A DNA stretch of 64,000 nucleotides. Source: SZUA-430 sp040080835 (GTDB lineage: Bacteria; Pseudomonadota; Alphaproteobacteria; Micropepsales; Micropepsaceae). A program made the translations under genes and the position numbers. The stretch covers positions 1 through 64,000 of the forward strand of contig JBEBHP010000006.1 in assembly GCA_040080835.1 (NCBI GenBank), given 5' to 3'. Positions within the stretch are counted from its first letter, which is position 1. Every line of letters begins with the position of its first letter. Below the pieces are notes generated by a model that saw nothing but the letters and a program-made list of their open reading frames with translations, searched no databases and was not told the DNA's origin. Positions 17,907 through 26,489 of this stretch are shown here, piece after piece.

Positions 17907-18030
17907 GTCAGGGAAAGTCGGCATCCTGTCCGCGCTTCTGCTGAGACGGAGCCATTGCTCCGCATAGTTCGCTTGGCTCCGGACTCATGATATGACCGCG
18001 TGAAGCGACAGGTTCGCGCGGAGAATATCA

Positions 18031-18987
18031 ATGATTGTCTTTGGTCTCATACTGGTCGCCATATCGTTTGTACTTGGTCTCGTGCCCGCGCTGCGGGGCA
18101 CCCAGAGTTCAATGGGCGCGCGCCTGCGATCGATACTCCTGTTTCTTGTGGGCGTTGGACTGATGGTGGCTTCGGGCTTCACGCAGATCGGCGTGGGACA
18201 GGTCGGCGTCTCAAGCCTGTTTGGTTCGGTGGACTCAACCGCGCTTGAACCGGGCCTTCACCTGATCAATCCGCTGAAGAACGTGGTGCAGATGTCAACG
18301 CGGACTGAAACCTTCAGCGCCCATGCCGGGCAGGACCAGAACGCAGGTGATGTCATCGAAGCCGTGTCGTCAGACGGCATGCGCATGCCCCTCGACACAA
18401 CAGTGCTCTATCGCCTGGTACAGAGTGATGCGCCATGGGTGTTTGAGCATCTGGGCGAGGACTATGGTGACAAGGTCATCGTGCCCGGGATCCGGACGGC
18501 AGTCCGCGAAGCCCTGTCGAAGTTCACAGCTCAGGAAGCCTATGGTCCAAAGCGCGATGATCTTACCCAGATGATGAATGACAATATGCGCAAGCACGTG
18601 CGCTCATTGCTCGACGACTACGGATTCAAGGGGCAGGCGGTTTCGATTCAGCAGGTGCTGCTGCGCAATATCGGCATTCCTGAACAGGTTCGCGACGCGA
18701 TCGAAAAGAAGCTTTCGGCCGAACAGCAGTCACTGGCGATGCGCTTCGTTCTCGAGAAGGAAACCCAGGAGGCCGAGCGCAAGCGCATCGAAGCGCGCGG
18801 CATCGCCGATTTCCAGAAGATCGTGACCGAGGGCATCAGCGACAAGCTGCTTGCCTGGAAAGGCATTGAGGCAACCCTTGAAGTCTCCAAAAGCCCGAAC
18901 GCCAAAGTCATCATTATCGGCAATGGCAAGAACGGACTGCCGATCATCTTTGATAGCCCGGCTGTAGCCGCGCGTCCAAACGAATAG
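18031..18987 (+). CDS. SPFH/band 7 (prohibitin-like) membrane protein
   Basis: About 318 residues, start ATG 18031 with GGAG seven bases upstream. Two hydrophobic segments at the N-terminus (FGLILVAISFVLGLVPAL and SILLFLVGVGLMVASGF) precede an SPFH domain (about 55-230; GVSSLFGSVDSTALEPGLHLINPLKNV, IRTAVREALSKFTAQEAYG) and a coiled coil rich in Glu/Lys/Arg (EKKLSAEQQSLAMRFVLEKE). Such proteins form large membrane-associated rings that organise membrane proteases and lipid domains. The gene converges on the large Hsp100-type ATPase gene (23 bases between stops); band 7 proteins often partner AAA+ machines, but co-function here is inference. Confidence 0.9.
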   Translation: MIVFGLILVAISFVLGLVPALRGTQSSMGARLRSILLFLVGVGLMVASGFTQIGVGQVGVSSLFGSVDSTALEPGLHLINPLKNVVQMSTRTETFSAHAGQDQNAGDVIEAVSSDGMRMPLDTTVLYRLVQSDAPWVFEHLGEDYGDKVIVPGIRTAVREALSKFTAQEAYGPKRDDLTQMMNDNMRKHVRSLLDDYGFKGQAVSIQQVLLRNIGIPEQVRDAIEKKLSAEQQSLAMRFVLEKETQEAERKRIEARGIADFQKIVTEGISDKLLAWKGIEATLEVSKSPNAKVIIIGNGKNGLPIIFDSPAVAARPNE

Positions 18988-19010
18988 TCGTCGGCAATCC
19001 AGGGCGGCGG

Positions 19011-22000
19011 CTATTCCGCTGTCGCCCCGATCAGGTCGAAATCGCCCGACATCACCTCATCGAAACGACCGCTGCGCCAGCCGCGCTTGGCATCGCGCAC
19101 GAGCGCTGCATCGCCGCCGCGATAGCGGCGCACGACCGTGCTGGAAGCCGGGACGGTCTCGACAGCTGTCTTCAGTTGCCGCGCGGCTTTGTGTGCCTTC
19201 AGTTCGCCCGGCGGCGACGGCGCCACGCGGACGCGTGCGACACACCTCGACGTGCCACCTTCTTCCTCGCCCGTTTCAAGCACGTGCAACCCGATTTCCT
19301 CGATCAGCGTTCGGTAGGCGCCGAACCCGGAGACAGCGAAATAGGTGGCGCCTTCCAGCGTGTATTCATTGATCTGCATGACGCGTTTTGCAGCCCATCC
19401 GCGATACATGTTGCTGATCCGGTCACACCACTCTTTCGCGGCGTCGCCACCTGTTCCGCCACCTTCAAGTGCAATCTCCACCTTCAGCACGGCCTCGACG
19501 GGTGCATTCACCACTGCATCGATGGAGCCTGCTCTCGTGTTGAGCATCTGCCGCGCCAGACGGCCCATCAGCTGCGGTGAATAGCGTCCCGCCTTGTCCC
19601 GGCTTTTCTCAAGCCGTTCGCGCAGCGCATCTGCAGTCTTGGCGGCCGCCTTCACGCGGTCCAGCAACGCATAGCGGGCCAGGGTCTCGAACCGCTCGTC
19701 CTTCTTCCAGAATGCAGCATCCGACATTTGCAGGCTCAAAGTATCGGCAAGCGTTCGCCACTCATCCGAGTTCATCCGAACATCGAGCAGCCGAAGTTCC
19801 TGGGCGAGCGCCGTGTGCTCGTCCTCGGTGCCCTGCGCTCCAAGGACAATACCCGCCAATTCGACAGTCCCCTTTTGTGGCACGCTGGTCTGGGGCTTGC
19901 GGTCCGCGTCCGGATCAACGAACTCAACCTGGATGGAATTGCCATCGCTGCGAACAAAGAGGAACTGGTCACCCTCCGGAACACGGTGCTCGACGATCGT
20001 CGCGGCAAGCGGCGCCAGCAAGTACTGGTCTATCGCCCGCTTCAGTGGCCTTGCGCCCAGTTGGGCTGAAAAGCCCTTGTCGAGCAGGAACTCGATTGCC
20101 GAACTTTCCCATTCCACAGCCCATTCGCGGTTTCTGATGCCGCGACGTTCCAGTACGGTGCGCAATTCCTTTTGCAGGATCTCGCGCATCAGGTCGCGCC
20201 TCAGTGGCTGGAACACAATCACCTTGTCCAGCCGGTTCACGAACTCCGGCCGGAACGATTGACCGATCGCACGCATGATCTGTTCCGGCGAAAACGCATC
20301 GGTGCGCTCACCAAACCCCAGCCCCGAGTTCTGGTGCACCGTGGCACCCAGATTGGACGTCAGGATGATGATGCAGTGCCTGAAGTCTGCAACACTGCCA
20401 TTGGCGTCCGTCAGGCGCCCATCATCAAAGACCTGCAGGAACAGGTCCCAGACATTGGGATGCGCCTTCTCGAACTCGTCCAGGAGCACGACCGAAAACG
20501 GTTGCTTGCGCACGCGGTTGATCAGCGAGTCCGAGCGCAGGCTGATCGCGCCGGCTTCACCAATGATCTTGCTGATCGAGTCATGGTTCTTGAACTCGCT
20601 CATGTCGAGGCGGATCATCCGTTCGGTCGAGCCGAACAGATACTGCGCCAGCGTCTTGGCGAGCTCCGTCTTGCCGGTACCGGTGGGGCCAGCGAACAGG
20701 AAAACGCCAATCGGCTTTGACGGATCCGTGAGCCCGGCCTTGAGCATCGCCACCCGGTCGACCACGTGCTGCACCGCTTCGGGCTGGCCCATGACGCGTT
20801 CGTCAAAATAGCGACGCACCTGCGCCAGTTCAACGCGTTCGTCCGCGTCCAGGATCGCCTTGGGCAGCCCGGTTACTTGCGACAGGGACACCATGATGTC
20901 CCTTGGCGTAACAAGTGTGGTCCCTTGCGCCGCGCACTGGTTGAAGGCCAGCTTGATCAGCTCAAACACGATCCCGGGCAGTTGCGTGGGATCAAGGTAC
21001 TGACGTGCCAGTTGCAGCGTGAGCGGAACCACGTCCGCACCAAACCGGATGGCGGACGTTTCTTCCACGCGCTTGACGAATTTCTGGGCAAGTTCAAGCG
21101 TGCGCGCTTCGCTCAGAGCACCGAGCGGAACTGCTTCGAACAATCCTTTCAGATGCGGCTTGAGCTGAACAAGCTGTGTGAGTTGCGCCGGCGTCGCCTC
21201 GCTGATGATGATCACGCGACCCGCGCTCAGAGCCGGTTGCAGCTGGTCGAGGATGCTGGCGGTCTGCGCCTGGTGCGTGCCGCTGACGGCCATCTGCAGT
21301 ATGTCTGGAACATACCAGATGACGCGTTTCGAAGCGACGACCTCCTGTGCAAGACGCCTCACGCGCTCTTCAAGCTGTCCGATGTAGCTCTGGCCGGCCT
21401 GCAGTTCCGGCCCCCCAGCCTCGAATACCGTCCACTTCTTTCCCATGAGCCGGATGCCGAGCAATTTCAGGAAGGCGGTTTTGCCGACCTTCTCCTCGCC
21501 TCGCACGATCAGCGATCGAGGTGGCGTATGCAGGATCGCCCGTTCGGCGGCGTCGAGCAGGTCTTTCCATTCCGGAGGTTCGATCAGCGGCTCTTCCGGC
21601 GCGGCACTCGTCCAGAAGCGGCCGAAGCCTGTGAGGAAGGCGCGGTCCATGCGCTCCTCTTTCTGCTCGTGCAAAGCGCTGATGAGCTTGGTCGCAAACG
21701 GATGGTTGAGGCACTTCAGGAAATTCTCGACCTGCTCCGGATCAGATGCCGAATGCGCGTGGAGCCAGGTGCCAAACTCCGGCACTTCACCCAGTTGTTC
21801 CAGCTTGGTGAAATAGGACTGGAACAGTCCCGGGATTATGATGTTGTCGATCCACCATTGCTCGGCGCCTACAACGGCCGCTCCTGCAGACGGGCGGGCT
21901 TGCAGCTTCGACAGGTATTCAAGCGCAAAATACAGCACCCACGGCCGCAGCCGTGGAATCTGGTTGGCGACCTGGACCGACACATCCTCTCCGTCTGCGC

Positions 22001-22379
22001 GCGCCGCCAGGGCTTCGAGTGCCGCGCACGCCATCGTCCAGTTCGCCCCGAACGCATACTGCGTGACAACTTCGATCGGCACGTCATCTTTCACCAACAA
22101 CAGCACAGCCTCTGAAAATTCCGACCGGTCCCTCAGCTCCTTGGGATGCGCCGAGCTGTCGCCGAACGACTCCAGCGGCTGGCTTAACCGGTACAGTTTC
22201 GCACTGAGGGCCTCCGGTGCGGTCTCCACCTCGACCGCAGGGGAAGGCGTTGCTTCAGGCGCGGGAACGCGGGCAGGGCGCTTTTCTCCGGGCAGCACCG
22301 GCATGCCGAAGTAGCGAACCCAGGCCAGCGTGTTCACAACGCCGGCAATGAACCAGATGAGCGACAACAGCACGTACAT
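19011..22379 (-). CDS. Membrane-anchored Hsp100/ClpA-type AAA+ ATPase with release-factor-like C-terminus
   Basis: About 1122 residues from ATG 22379; a GTG at 22415 would add 12. Numbering from that GTG: transmembrane helix about 14-32; alpha-helical region 70-290; first AAA module with Walker A GEEKVGKT (306-313) but no acidic Walker B pair (VIWYVPDIL); second AAA module with GPTGTGKT (576-583), LLDEFEKAH (Walker B 642-647), sensor 1 TSNLG and sensor 2 GARPLKR. The ClpB pore-loop GYVG is replaced by GEAGAISL. A coiled region (870-960) precedes a segment like the RF2 PCRF domain (GGGTGGDAAKEWCDRISNMY, then FGAYRTLIEEIGLHVLE) and a tail like the RF2 C-terminus (RDAKRGWRSGRFDEVMSGD), without a GGQ domain. 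It follows tauD-like and sugar-dehydrogenase genes. Confidence 0.85.
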   Translation of the reverse strand: MYVLLSLIWFIAGVVNTLAWVRYFGMPVLPGEKRPARVPAPEATPSPAVEVETAPEALSAKLYRLSQPLESFGDSSAHPKELRDRSEFSEAVLLLVKDDVPIEVVTQYAFGANWTMACAALEALAARADGEDVSVQVANQIPRLRPWVLYFALEYLSKLQARPSAGAAVVGAEQWWIDNIIIPGLFQSYFTKLEQLGEVPEFGTWLHAHSASDPEQVENFLKCLNHPFATKLISALHEQKEERMDRAFLTGFGRFWTSAAPEEPLIEPPEWKDLLDAAERAILHTPPRSLIVRGEEKVGKTAFLKLLGIRLMGKKWTVFEAGGPELQAGQSYIGQLEERVRRLAQEVVASKRVIWYVPDILQMAVSGTHQAQTASILDQLQPALSAGRVIIISEATPAQLTQLVQLKPHLKGLFEAVPLGALSEARTLELAQKFVKRVEETSAIRFGADVVPLTLQLARQYLDPTQLPGIVFELIKLAFNQCAAQGTTLVTPRDIMVSLSQVTGLPKAILDADERVELAQVRRYFDERVMGQPEAVQHVVDRVAMLKAGLTDPSKPIGVFLFAGPTGTGKTELAKTLAQYLFGSTERMIRLDMSEFKNHDSISKIIGEAGAISLRSDSLINRVRKQPFSVVLLDEFEKAHPNVWDLFLQVFDDGRLTDANGSVADFRHCIIILTSNLGATVHQNSGLGFGERTDAFSPEQIMRAIGQSFRPEFVNRLDKVIVFQPLRRDLMREILQKELRTVLERRGIRNREWAVEWESSAIEFLLDKGFSAQLGARPLKRAIDQYLLAPLAATIVEHRVPEGDQFLFVRSDGNSIQVEFVDPDADRKPQTSVPQKGTVELAGIVLGAQGTEDEHTALAQELRLLDVRMNSDEWRTLADTLSLQMSDAAFWKKDERFETLARYALLDRVKAAAKTADALRERLEKSRDKAGRYSPQLMGRLARQMLNTRAGSIDAVVNAPVEAVLKVEIALEGGGTGGDAAKEWCDRISNMYRGWAAKRVMQINEYTLEGATYFAVSGFGAYRTLIEEIGLHVLETGEEEGGTSRCVARVRVAPSPPGELKAHKAARQLKTAVETVPASSTVVRRYRGGDAALVRDAKRGWRSGRFDEVMSGDFDLIGATAE

Positions 22380-22383
22380 GAGT

Positions 22384-23235
22384 TCACGCCGCTTGTGGAG
22401 CGCTCCCTGCAACACTCGTGCGGTACATCTCGCGTCGCTGGCCGTGATAGTCGTTCAGCGCGTTGTGTTGCGTTGCGCGGTTGTCCCAGACTGTCAGCAT
22501 GGATTTGGCCCAGCGGACGCGGCACGTCAGGTTCTCATTCGTCGCATGGTGATAGATATGCTGCAAGAGTGACTGGCTTTCGGCTTGCGTCCAGCCCTCG
22601 AAGCGCGATGTATAGACACCGTTCAGGTAGAGCGCTGCACGACCCGTATCGGGATGCCGGATGACGGCCGGATGGGTGTGCTCGCGAAACGCTTCCTCTG
22701 ACGGTTCGATTTCCATCGACATTTTGTCCTTCACACGGTCGAGATAGCCGCCAGTGCCATAGGCTGGACCTGCAGTGTGCACGGCGCGCAATCCCAGCAA
22801 TGTTTTCTGCAGCCCCTTCGAAAGTGTCTCGAAGGCCTGATACTGGTTCTGGAACAGCGTGTCCCCGCCATAGTCGGGGACGTCAAGCGCGTGCAGCAGC
22901 GTGTAACTGGGTGGTTCTGGAAGGTAGGACAGGTCCGAATGCCACGCATTGGCAAAGTTCAGCTTGTCGGCTTTCTCCTTGATCACGCGTATCACATGGG
23001 GCCGGTCTGGGAGCGGTTTGACGAAAGGCGTCACGGTCCGCCCGCCCAGGAGGTCAGTAACACGCTCAAGGTCATCAAGTGTCAGGCTCTGTTCTGGCAG
23101 GGCAACGACCAGGTGGTCGACAAGTGCCCGCTTGAGCGGCGCAACATCCTGCACTGACCAGGCGTTGCTCAGGTCCAGCCCGCGCAGTTCCGCGCCAAGC
23201 GCACCGGACAACCGTGACAGCGAGATTGTGCTCAT
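22384..23235 (-). CDS. TauD/TfdA-type Fe(II)/2-oxoglutarate dioxygenase
   Basis: About 283 residues. The iron-binding triad is present: His99 and Asp101 in AWHSDLSYLPEPPS and His257 in WDNRATQHNAL; Arg residues in RREMYRTSV would bind 2-oxoglutarate. The VPDYGGDTLFQNQYQAFETL block is typical of TauD/TfdA. These enzymes hydroxylate small acids such as taurine or phenoxyacetates. The substrate is unknown; no sulfonate genes are adjacent. The stop lies four bases before the start chosen for the large ATPase, and the sugar dehydrogenase ends five bases upstream of its start, so the three form an operon. Confidence 0.92.
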   Translation of the reverse strand: MSTISLSRLSGALGAELRGLDLSNAWSVQDVAPLKRALVDHLVVALPEQSLTLDDLERVTDLLGGRTVTPFVKPLPDRPHVIRVIKEKADKLNFANAWHSDLSYLPEPPSYTLLHALDVPDYGGDTLFQNQYQAFETLSKGLQKTLLGLRAVHTAGPAYGTGGYLDRVKDKMSMEIEPSEEAFREHTHPAVIRHPDTGRAALYLNGVYTSRFEGWTQAESQSLLQHIYHHATNENLTCRVRWAKSMLTVWDNRATQHNALNDYHGQRREMYRTSVAGSAPQAA

Positions 23236-23240
23236 GGAAA

Positions 23241-24407
23241 CTAGTTCGCCGGTTCCAGTCTCAGCACCAGGCCTGCGTCATCGTCTGTGGAGACATAGAG
23301 AAAGCCATCAGGGCTCGACCTGACGTCGCGGATGCGATGTCCGAGTTCCGTCAGCAATTGCTCCTGCGAGATCGCGCGACCCTGTTCGTCAAGATGCACG
23401 CGACGCAGATGCTTGAAGGCGAGCGCTCCCACAAAGATGTCTCCATTCCAGGCGGGGAATTTGTCGCCGCGATAGACGGCCGTGCCGGAAGGCGCAATCG
23501 ACGGCGTCCACTGGACCACAGGCTGTTCAAGACCCTCTCGTTCCTTGTAAGGCGACACATACGCGCCTGAATAGTCCATGCCGTAGGTGATCAGCGGCCA
23601 GCCATAGTTGCGGCCAGGCTCGATAATGTTGAGTTCATCTCCGCCTTTGGGTCCGTGCTCGGTTTCATACAGGCGGCCGGTCTGCGCATCGAACACAAGG
23701 CCCTGTTCGTTGCGATGGCCAAGTGAATAAAGGCCACGTGCCGCATCCTTGTCCTTGATGAACGGGTTGTCGGCCGGAACGCTGCCGTCGTCGTTCAGGC
23801 GGACGATCTTGCCGAGATGCGACGTCATGTTCTGCGCCTGCTCGCGATACTCGAAGCCGTCGCCAATCGTCAGCGCAAAGGTACCGTCAGCAAGGAACGC
23901 CATGCGCGCGCCAAAGTGGTTGTTCGTGTCCTTGACCGGCTTTGCTTCGAAGATCACCTGCAGGTCCTTCAGCGCCACGCCGTCGAATTTTGCGCGAGCC
24001 ACGCGCGTTTCATTCGCGCTGTTCGTGCCGTTCGCATAGGTCAGGTAGACGATCTGGTTCTCTGCGAACTTCGGATGCAGCACGATGTCAAACAGCCCGG
24101 CCTGGCTGCCTGTGTGAACGGCGGGGACACCGCCGATCGGTTGCGGCTGCAGCTGGCCGTTCTTGATCAGACGCAGCCGACCGGCACGCTCGGTCACCAG
24201 AATCGAACCGTCGGGAAGGAACGCCATGGACCACGGGTGATCGAGCCCTTTCGCGATTTCCACGACCTTGTAGCCTGTCTTGACGATGGGCGCGTCCTGA
24301 GGTGGCGGCGGGGCAGGGCGTACAGGTGGCGGCGCGACGTCGGCCAATGCCATGCCTGCAAATCCGGCCACAAGGGCCACACCGCAAAGTAAAGTCCGGG
24401 TGGTCAT
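23241..24407 (-). CDS. PQQ-dependent aldose sugar dehydrogenase-like beta-propeller (Yli type)
   Basis: About 388 residues. Signal peptide MTTRTLLCGVALVAGFAGMA, a Pro-rich linker, then a six-bladed propeller with the soluble glucose-dehydrogenase marks: GLDHPWSMAFLPDGSILVTER, HTGSQAGLFDIVLHPKF, NNHFGARMAFLADGTFALTIGDG, GHRNEQGLVFDAQTGRLYETEHGPKGGDE, NYGWP, and a final IRDVRSSPDGFLYVSTDDDAG. These bind PQQ and Ca2+ in the periplasm and oxidise aldoses. No pqq biosynthesis genes are in the window, so PQQ must come from elsewhere. First gene of an operon with the dioxygenase and the large ATPase. Confidence 0.92.
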   Translation of the reverse strand: MTTRTLLCGVALVAGFAGMALADVAPPPVRPAPPPPQDAPIVKTGYKVVEIAKGLDHPWSMAFLPDGSILVTERAGRLRLIKNGQLQPQPIGGVPAVHTGSQAGLFDIVLHPKFAENQIVYLTYANGTNSANETRVARAKFDGVALKDLQVIFEAKPVKDTNNHFGARMAFLADGTFALTIGDGFEYREQAQNMTSHLGKIVRLNDDGSVPADNPFIKDKDAARGLYSLGHRNEQGLVFDAQTGRLYETEHGPKGGDELNIIEPGRNYGWPLITYGMDYSGAYVSPYKEREGLEQPVVQWTPSIAPSGTAVYRGDKFPAWNGDIFVGALAFKHLRRVHLDEQGRAISQEQLLTELGHRIRDVRSSPDGFLYVSTDDDAGLVLRLEPAN

Positions 24408-24499
24408 CGCAAACTCCTTGAAGGGACAAATTGTCTAAGCCAGTTACATCTGACCTTATTTCGGTGCATAAGCAAAGGGTGAAGAGGGGAGAACGTCAT

Positions 24500-24958
24500 A
24501 TGGTCCGTAGCCTTGCTGCATATGTTTCCGCGGTTCTGATCACGGCCGTTCTGGGCTCGGTTTCGCATTCCCTGTTTATCCAGCAGGCCTTTGTTGATGC
24601 GACTGCGGCCAGTGGTTCGGGTGTCGCGGAGGCCATTCCCATGGCAGATCGCATCGGCTGGATTACCCATGATCTGATCGGTCTCGAGCCGCTCTATGGC
24701 GGTCTCATTGCAGTCGCGCTCTTCATTGCCTTTCTTGTAGCCGGTCTCGTTGCCCGGTTTACCGGATTGAGGGCAATCGTGTTCGCAGTTGCGGGCGCCA
24801 TCGCGATGTTTGTGATGTTCAGGATCATGCGGATGGAACTGGGTACCGTGGGGGTCTTCGGCGCACGCAGCATGATGGGTCTCGGTGCACAGATGATGGT
24901 GGGTTTCCTCGGTGGCCTTTTATTTGCAATGATCTCACGGCAGCAAGCTGAGTCGTAG
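24500..24958 (+). CDS. Four-helix integral membrane protein, unknown
   Basis: About 152 residues from ATG 24500, eight bases after GGGGAG; an in-frame extension to 24431 is polar and unlikely. Four hydrophobic helices are seen: AAYVSAVLITAVLGSV, GGLIAVALFIAFLVAGLVA, AIVFAVAGAIAMFVMF, and LGAQMMVGFLGGLLFAMI. I recognise no family. It starts a tight forward gene string: the next gene begins 12 bases after its stop and the MFS gene directly follows that. Confidence 0.7.
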   Translation: MVRSLAAYVSAVLITAVLGSVSHSLFIQQAFVDATAASGSGVAEAIPMADRIGWITHDLIGLEPLYGGLIAVALFIAFLVAGLVARFTGLRAIVFAVAGAIAMFVMFRIMRMELGTVGVFGARSMMGLGAQMMVGFLGGLLFAMISRQQAES

Positions 24959-24970
24959 TTCGCATCCAAC

Positions 24971-25189
24971 ATGCCCTTTCGAAAAAAGACCCCGACCGAG
25001 AAATTCTTTGAAACGCTGAAACTTGGCGCGATCTTCGTTCTCGTGTCCCTGTTCGGCTTCGGCATCGCGAGATATCTCGAAGTCGGCAAGCGATTCGACT
25101 TTGGATCCTGGCTCATCATCTTCATCTTGGCTCTGGCCGTGTTCATCACGGCGGCCGTCCGCGCTCTCTTGGCCGCACGCAGGAACTAG
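24971..25189 (+). CDS. Small two-helix membrane protein, unknown
   Basis: About 72 residues with a basic N-terminus (MPFRKKTPTEKF), then two transmembrane helices (LKLGAIFVLVSLFGFGIARYL and WLIIFILALAVFITAAVRALL) separated by a short polar loop. Its TAG stop lies two bases before the proposed ATT start of the MFS transporter and its coding end supplies the AGGA ribosome-binding sequence for it, suggesting translational coupling. Function unknown. Confidence 0.65.
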   Translation: MPFRKKTPTEKFFETLKLGAIFVLVSLFGFGIARYLEVGKRFDFGSWLIIFILALAVFITAAVRALLAARRN

Positions 25190-25191
25190 TC

Positions 25192-26400
25192 ATTTTTACT
25201 CGCAATCTTTATCTCTTTCTGGCCAGCCGCTTCTGCTCGAACGTGGCCATGCAGGTGCTCTCGGTTTCGGTCGGCTGGCATCTGGCAAGCCTGACCCACG
25301 ACCCGATGACGTTGGGCCTGGTGGGCCTTGCCCAGTTCGGCCCGATGTTTGCGCTCACCCTTTTTGCGGGCGACGTCGCGGACCGCCACCAGCGGCGCCT
25401 CATCCTGGCCTTGAGCTTCCTCGTCGAAGCCACGTGCGCAGGCCTGCTTGTCGCCGCTGTCTTCAGTGGCGAGGAGCGGCCGTGGATTTTCTACGCCATC
25501 CTCGTCCTCTTCGGTTGCGCGCGCGCTTTCTCCGGACCTGCGTCTCAGTCATTCCTGCCGCAGATCGTCTCGAACGACATGCTGCCACGGGCGATCTCGA
25601 TCAGTTCGTCCGTGATGCAGGTCGCCGTCATCTCGGGTCCCGCCATAGGTGGGCTGGCCTTGCAGGTCAGTACCGCTTTTGCCTTCGCGATCAGCTTCCT
25701 GATGTTCGGCGTGGTATCGGCCGTGATCTACGCGATCCGGATCGAGAACCTGCCCAACCGCCCGGTTTCATCGGCCTCGCTTCTCGAGCGCCTGTGGGAG
25801 GGCATCGCCTTCGTCCGCAAGCGGCGCGAGTTGCTGGGCGCGATATCACTTGATCTTTTTGCAGTTCTCCTGGGCGGTGCCACGGCACTGCTGCCGTTTT
25901 TTGCGCAGGATATCTTGCATGTCGGTCCGGCCGAGTTCGGCTGGCTTCGCGCTTCGCCGGCGATCGGCGCAGCCGCGATGTCCTTCGTGCTGACCGCATA
26001 TCCGCTGGATCGCAACGCCGGACTGAAGATGTTTGGCTGCGTCGCACTGTTCGGTGCGGCCACCATCGTGTTCGCCCTGTCCCAAAGCTTCTTTCTTTCG
26101 ATGGCATGTCTCATCACGTTGGGCGCGGCCGACATGGTCAGCGTGAACGTTCGCCATTCGCTGACACAGCTCTCGACACCCGACCACATGCGTGGCCGTG
26201 TGAGTTCGGTCAGCATGCTCTTCATCGGCGCATCAAATGAACTGGGCGAGTTCGAAAGCGGTGTCACCGCCGCCTGGTGGGGAACAGTTCCTGCCGTAAT
26301 CGTCGGCGGCGTCGGCACCCTCGGCATCGTCGCCCTCTGGTCCTGGTGGTTCCCCGAACTCCGCAAGGTCGACCGCCTTGCGGATTTGAAGGCGGGGTAG
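25192..26400 (+). CDS. MFS transporter (DHA3/EntS-like), probable ATT start
   Basis: The first conventional start in frame is GTG 25243, but that begins in the middle of helix 1. The frame stays open upstream and reads IFTRNLYLFLASRFCSNVAM, exactly the N-terminal RNxxLxLLxxR pattern of this family. An ATT at 25192 lies seven bases after AGGA and two bases after the preceding stop. The protein then has about 403 residues, 12 helices and the motif-A-like loop GDVADRHQRRL after helix 2, with DHMRGRVSSV in the second half. EntS-like members export siderophores or drugs; the substrate is unknown here. CTG 25219 is another possible start. Confidence 0.82.
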   Translation: MFTRNLYLFLASRFCSNVAMQVLSVSVGWHLASLTHDPMTLGLVGLAQFGPMFALTLFAGDVADRHQRRLILALSFLVEATCAGLLVAAVFSGEERPWIFYAILVLFGCARAFSGPASQSFLPQIVSNDMLPRAISISSSVMQVAVISGPAIGGLALQVSTAFAFAISFLMFGVVSAVIYAIRIENLPNRPVSSASLLERLWEGIAFVRKRRELLGAISLDLFAVLLGGATALLPFFAQDILHVGPAEFGWLRASPAIGAAAMSFVLTAYPLDRNAGLKMFGCVALFGAATIVFALSQSFFLSMACLITLGAADMVSVNVRHSLTQLSTPDHMRGRVSSVSMLFIGASNELGEFESGVTAAWWGTVPAVIVGGVGTLGIVALWSWWFPELRKVDRLADLKAG

Positions 26401-26489
26401 GGCACCGACGGATGGGTGTGAAAAGTGCCGCCGCTGGATTAGTATTCCGCAGCGTCCCGGTCAGCTGAAGATGAAGGGCAGGCAGTTTT

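Noticed and set aside
20766..22115. 449-codon open frame antisense to the Hsp100-type ATPase
   Set aside because: Rich in Arg/Gln/His without recognisable motifs, while the opposite strand encodes intact AAA modules.
19011..22379. ClpV or type VI secretion interpretation of the large ATPase
   Set aside because: No other T6SS gene is nearby, the chain has an N-terminal membrane helix and a release-factor-like C-terminus, neither being a ClpV feature.
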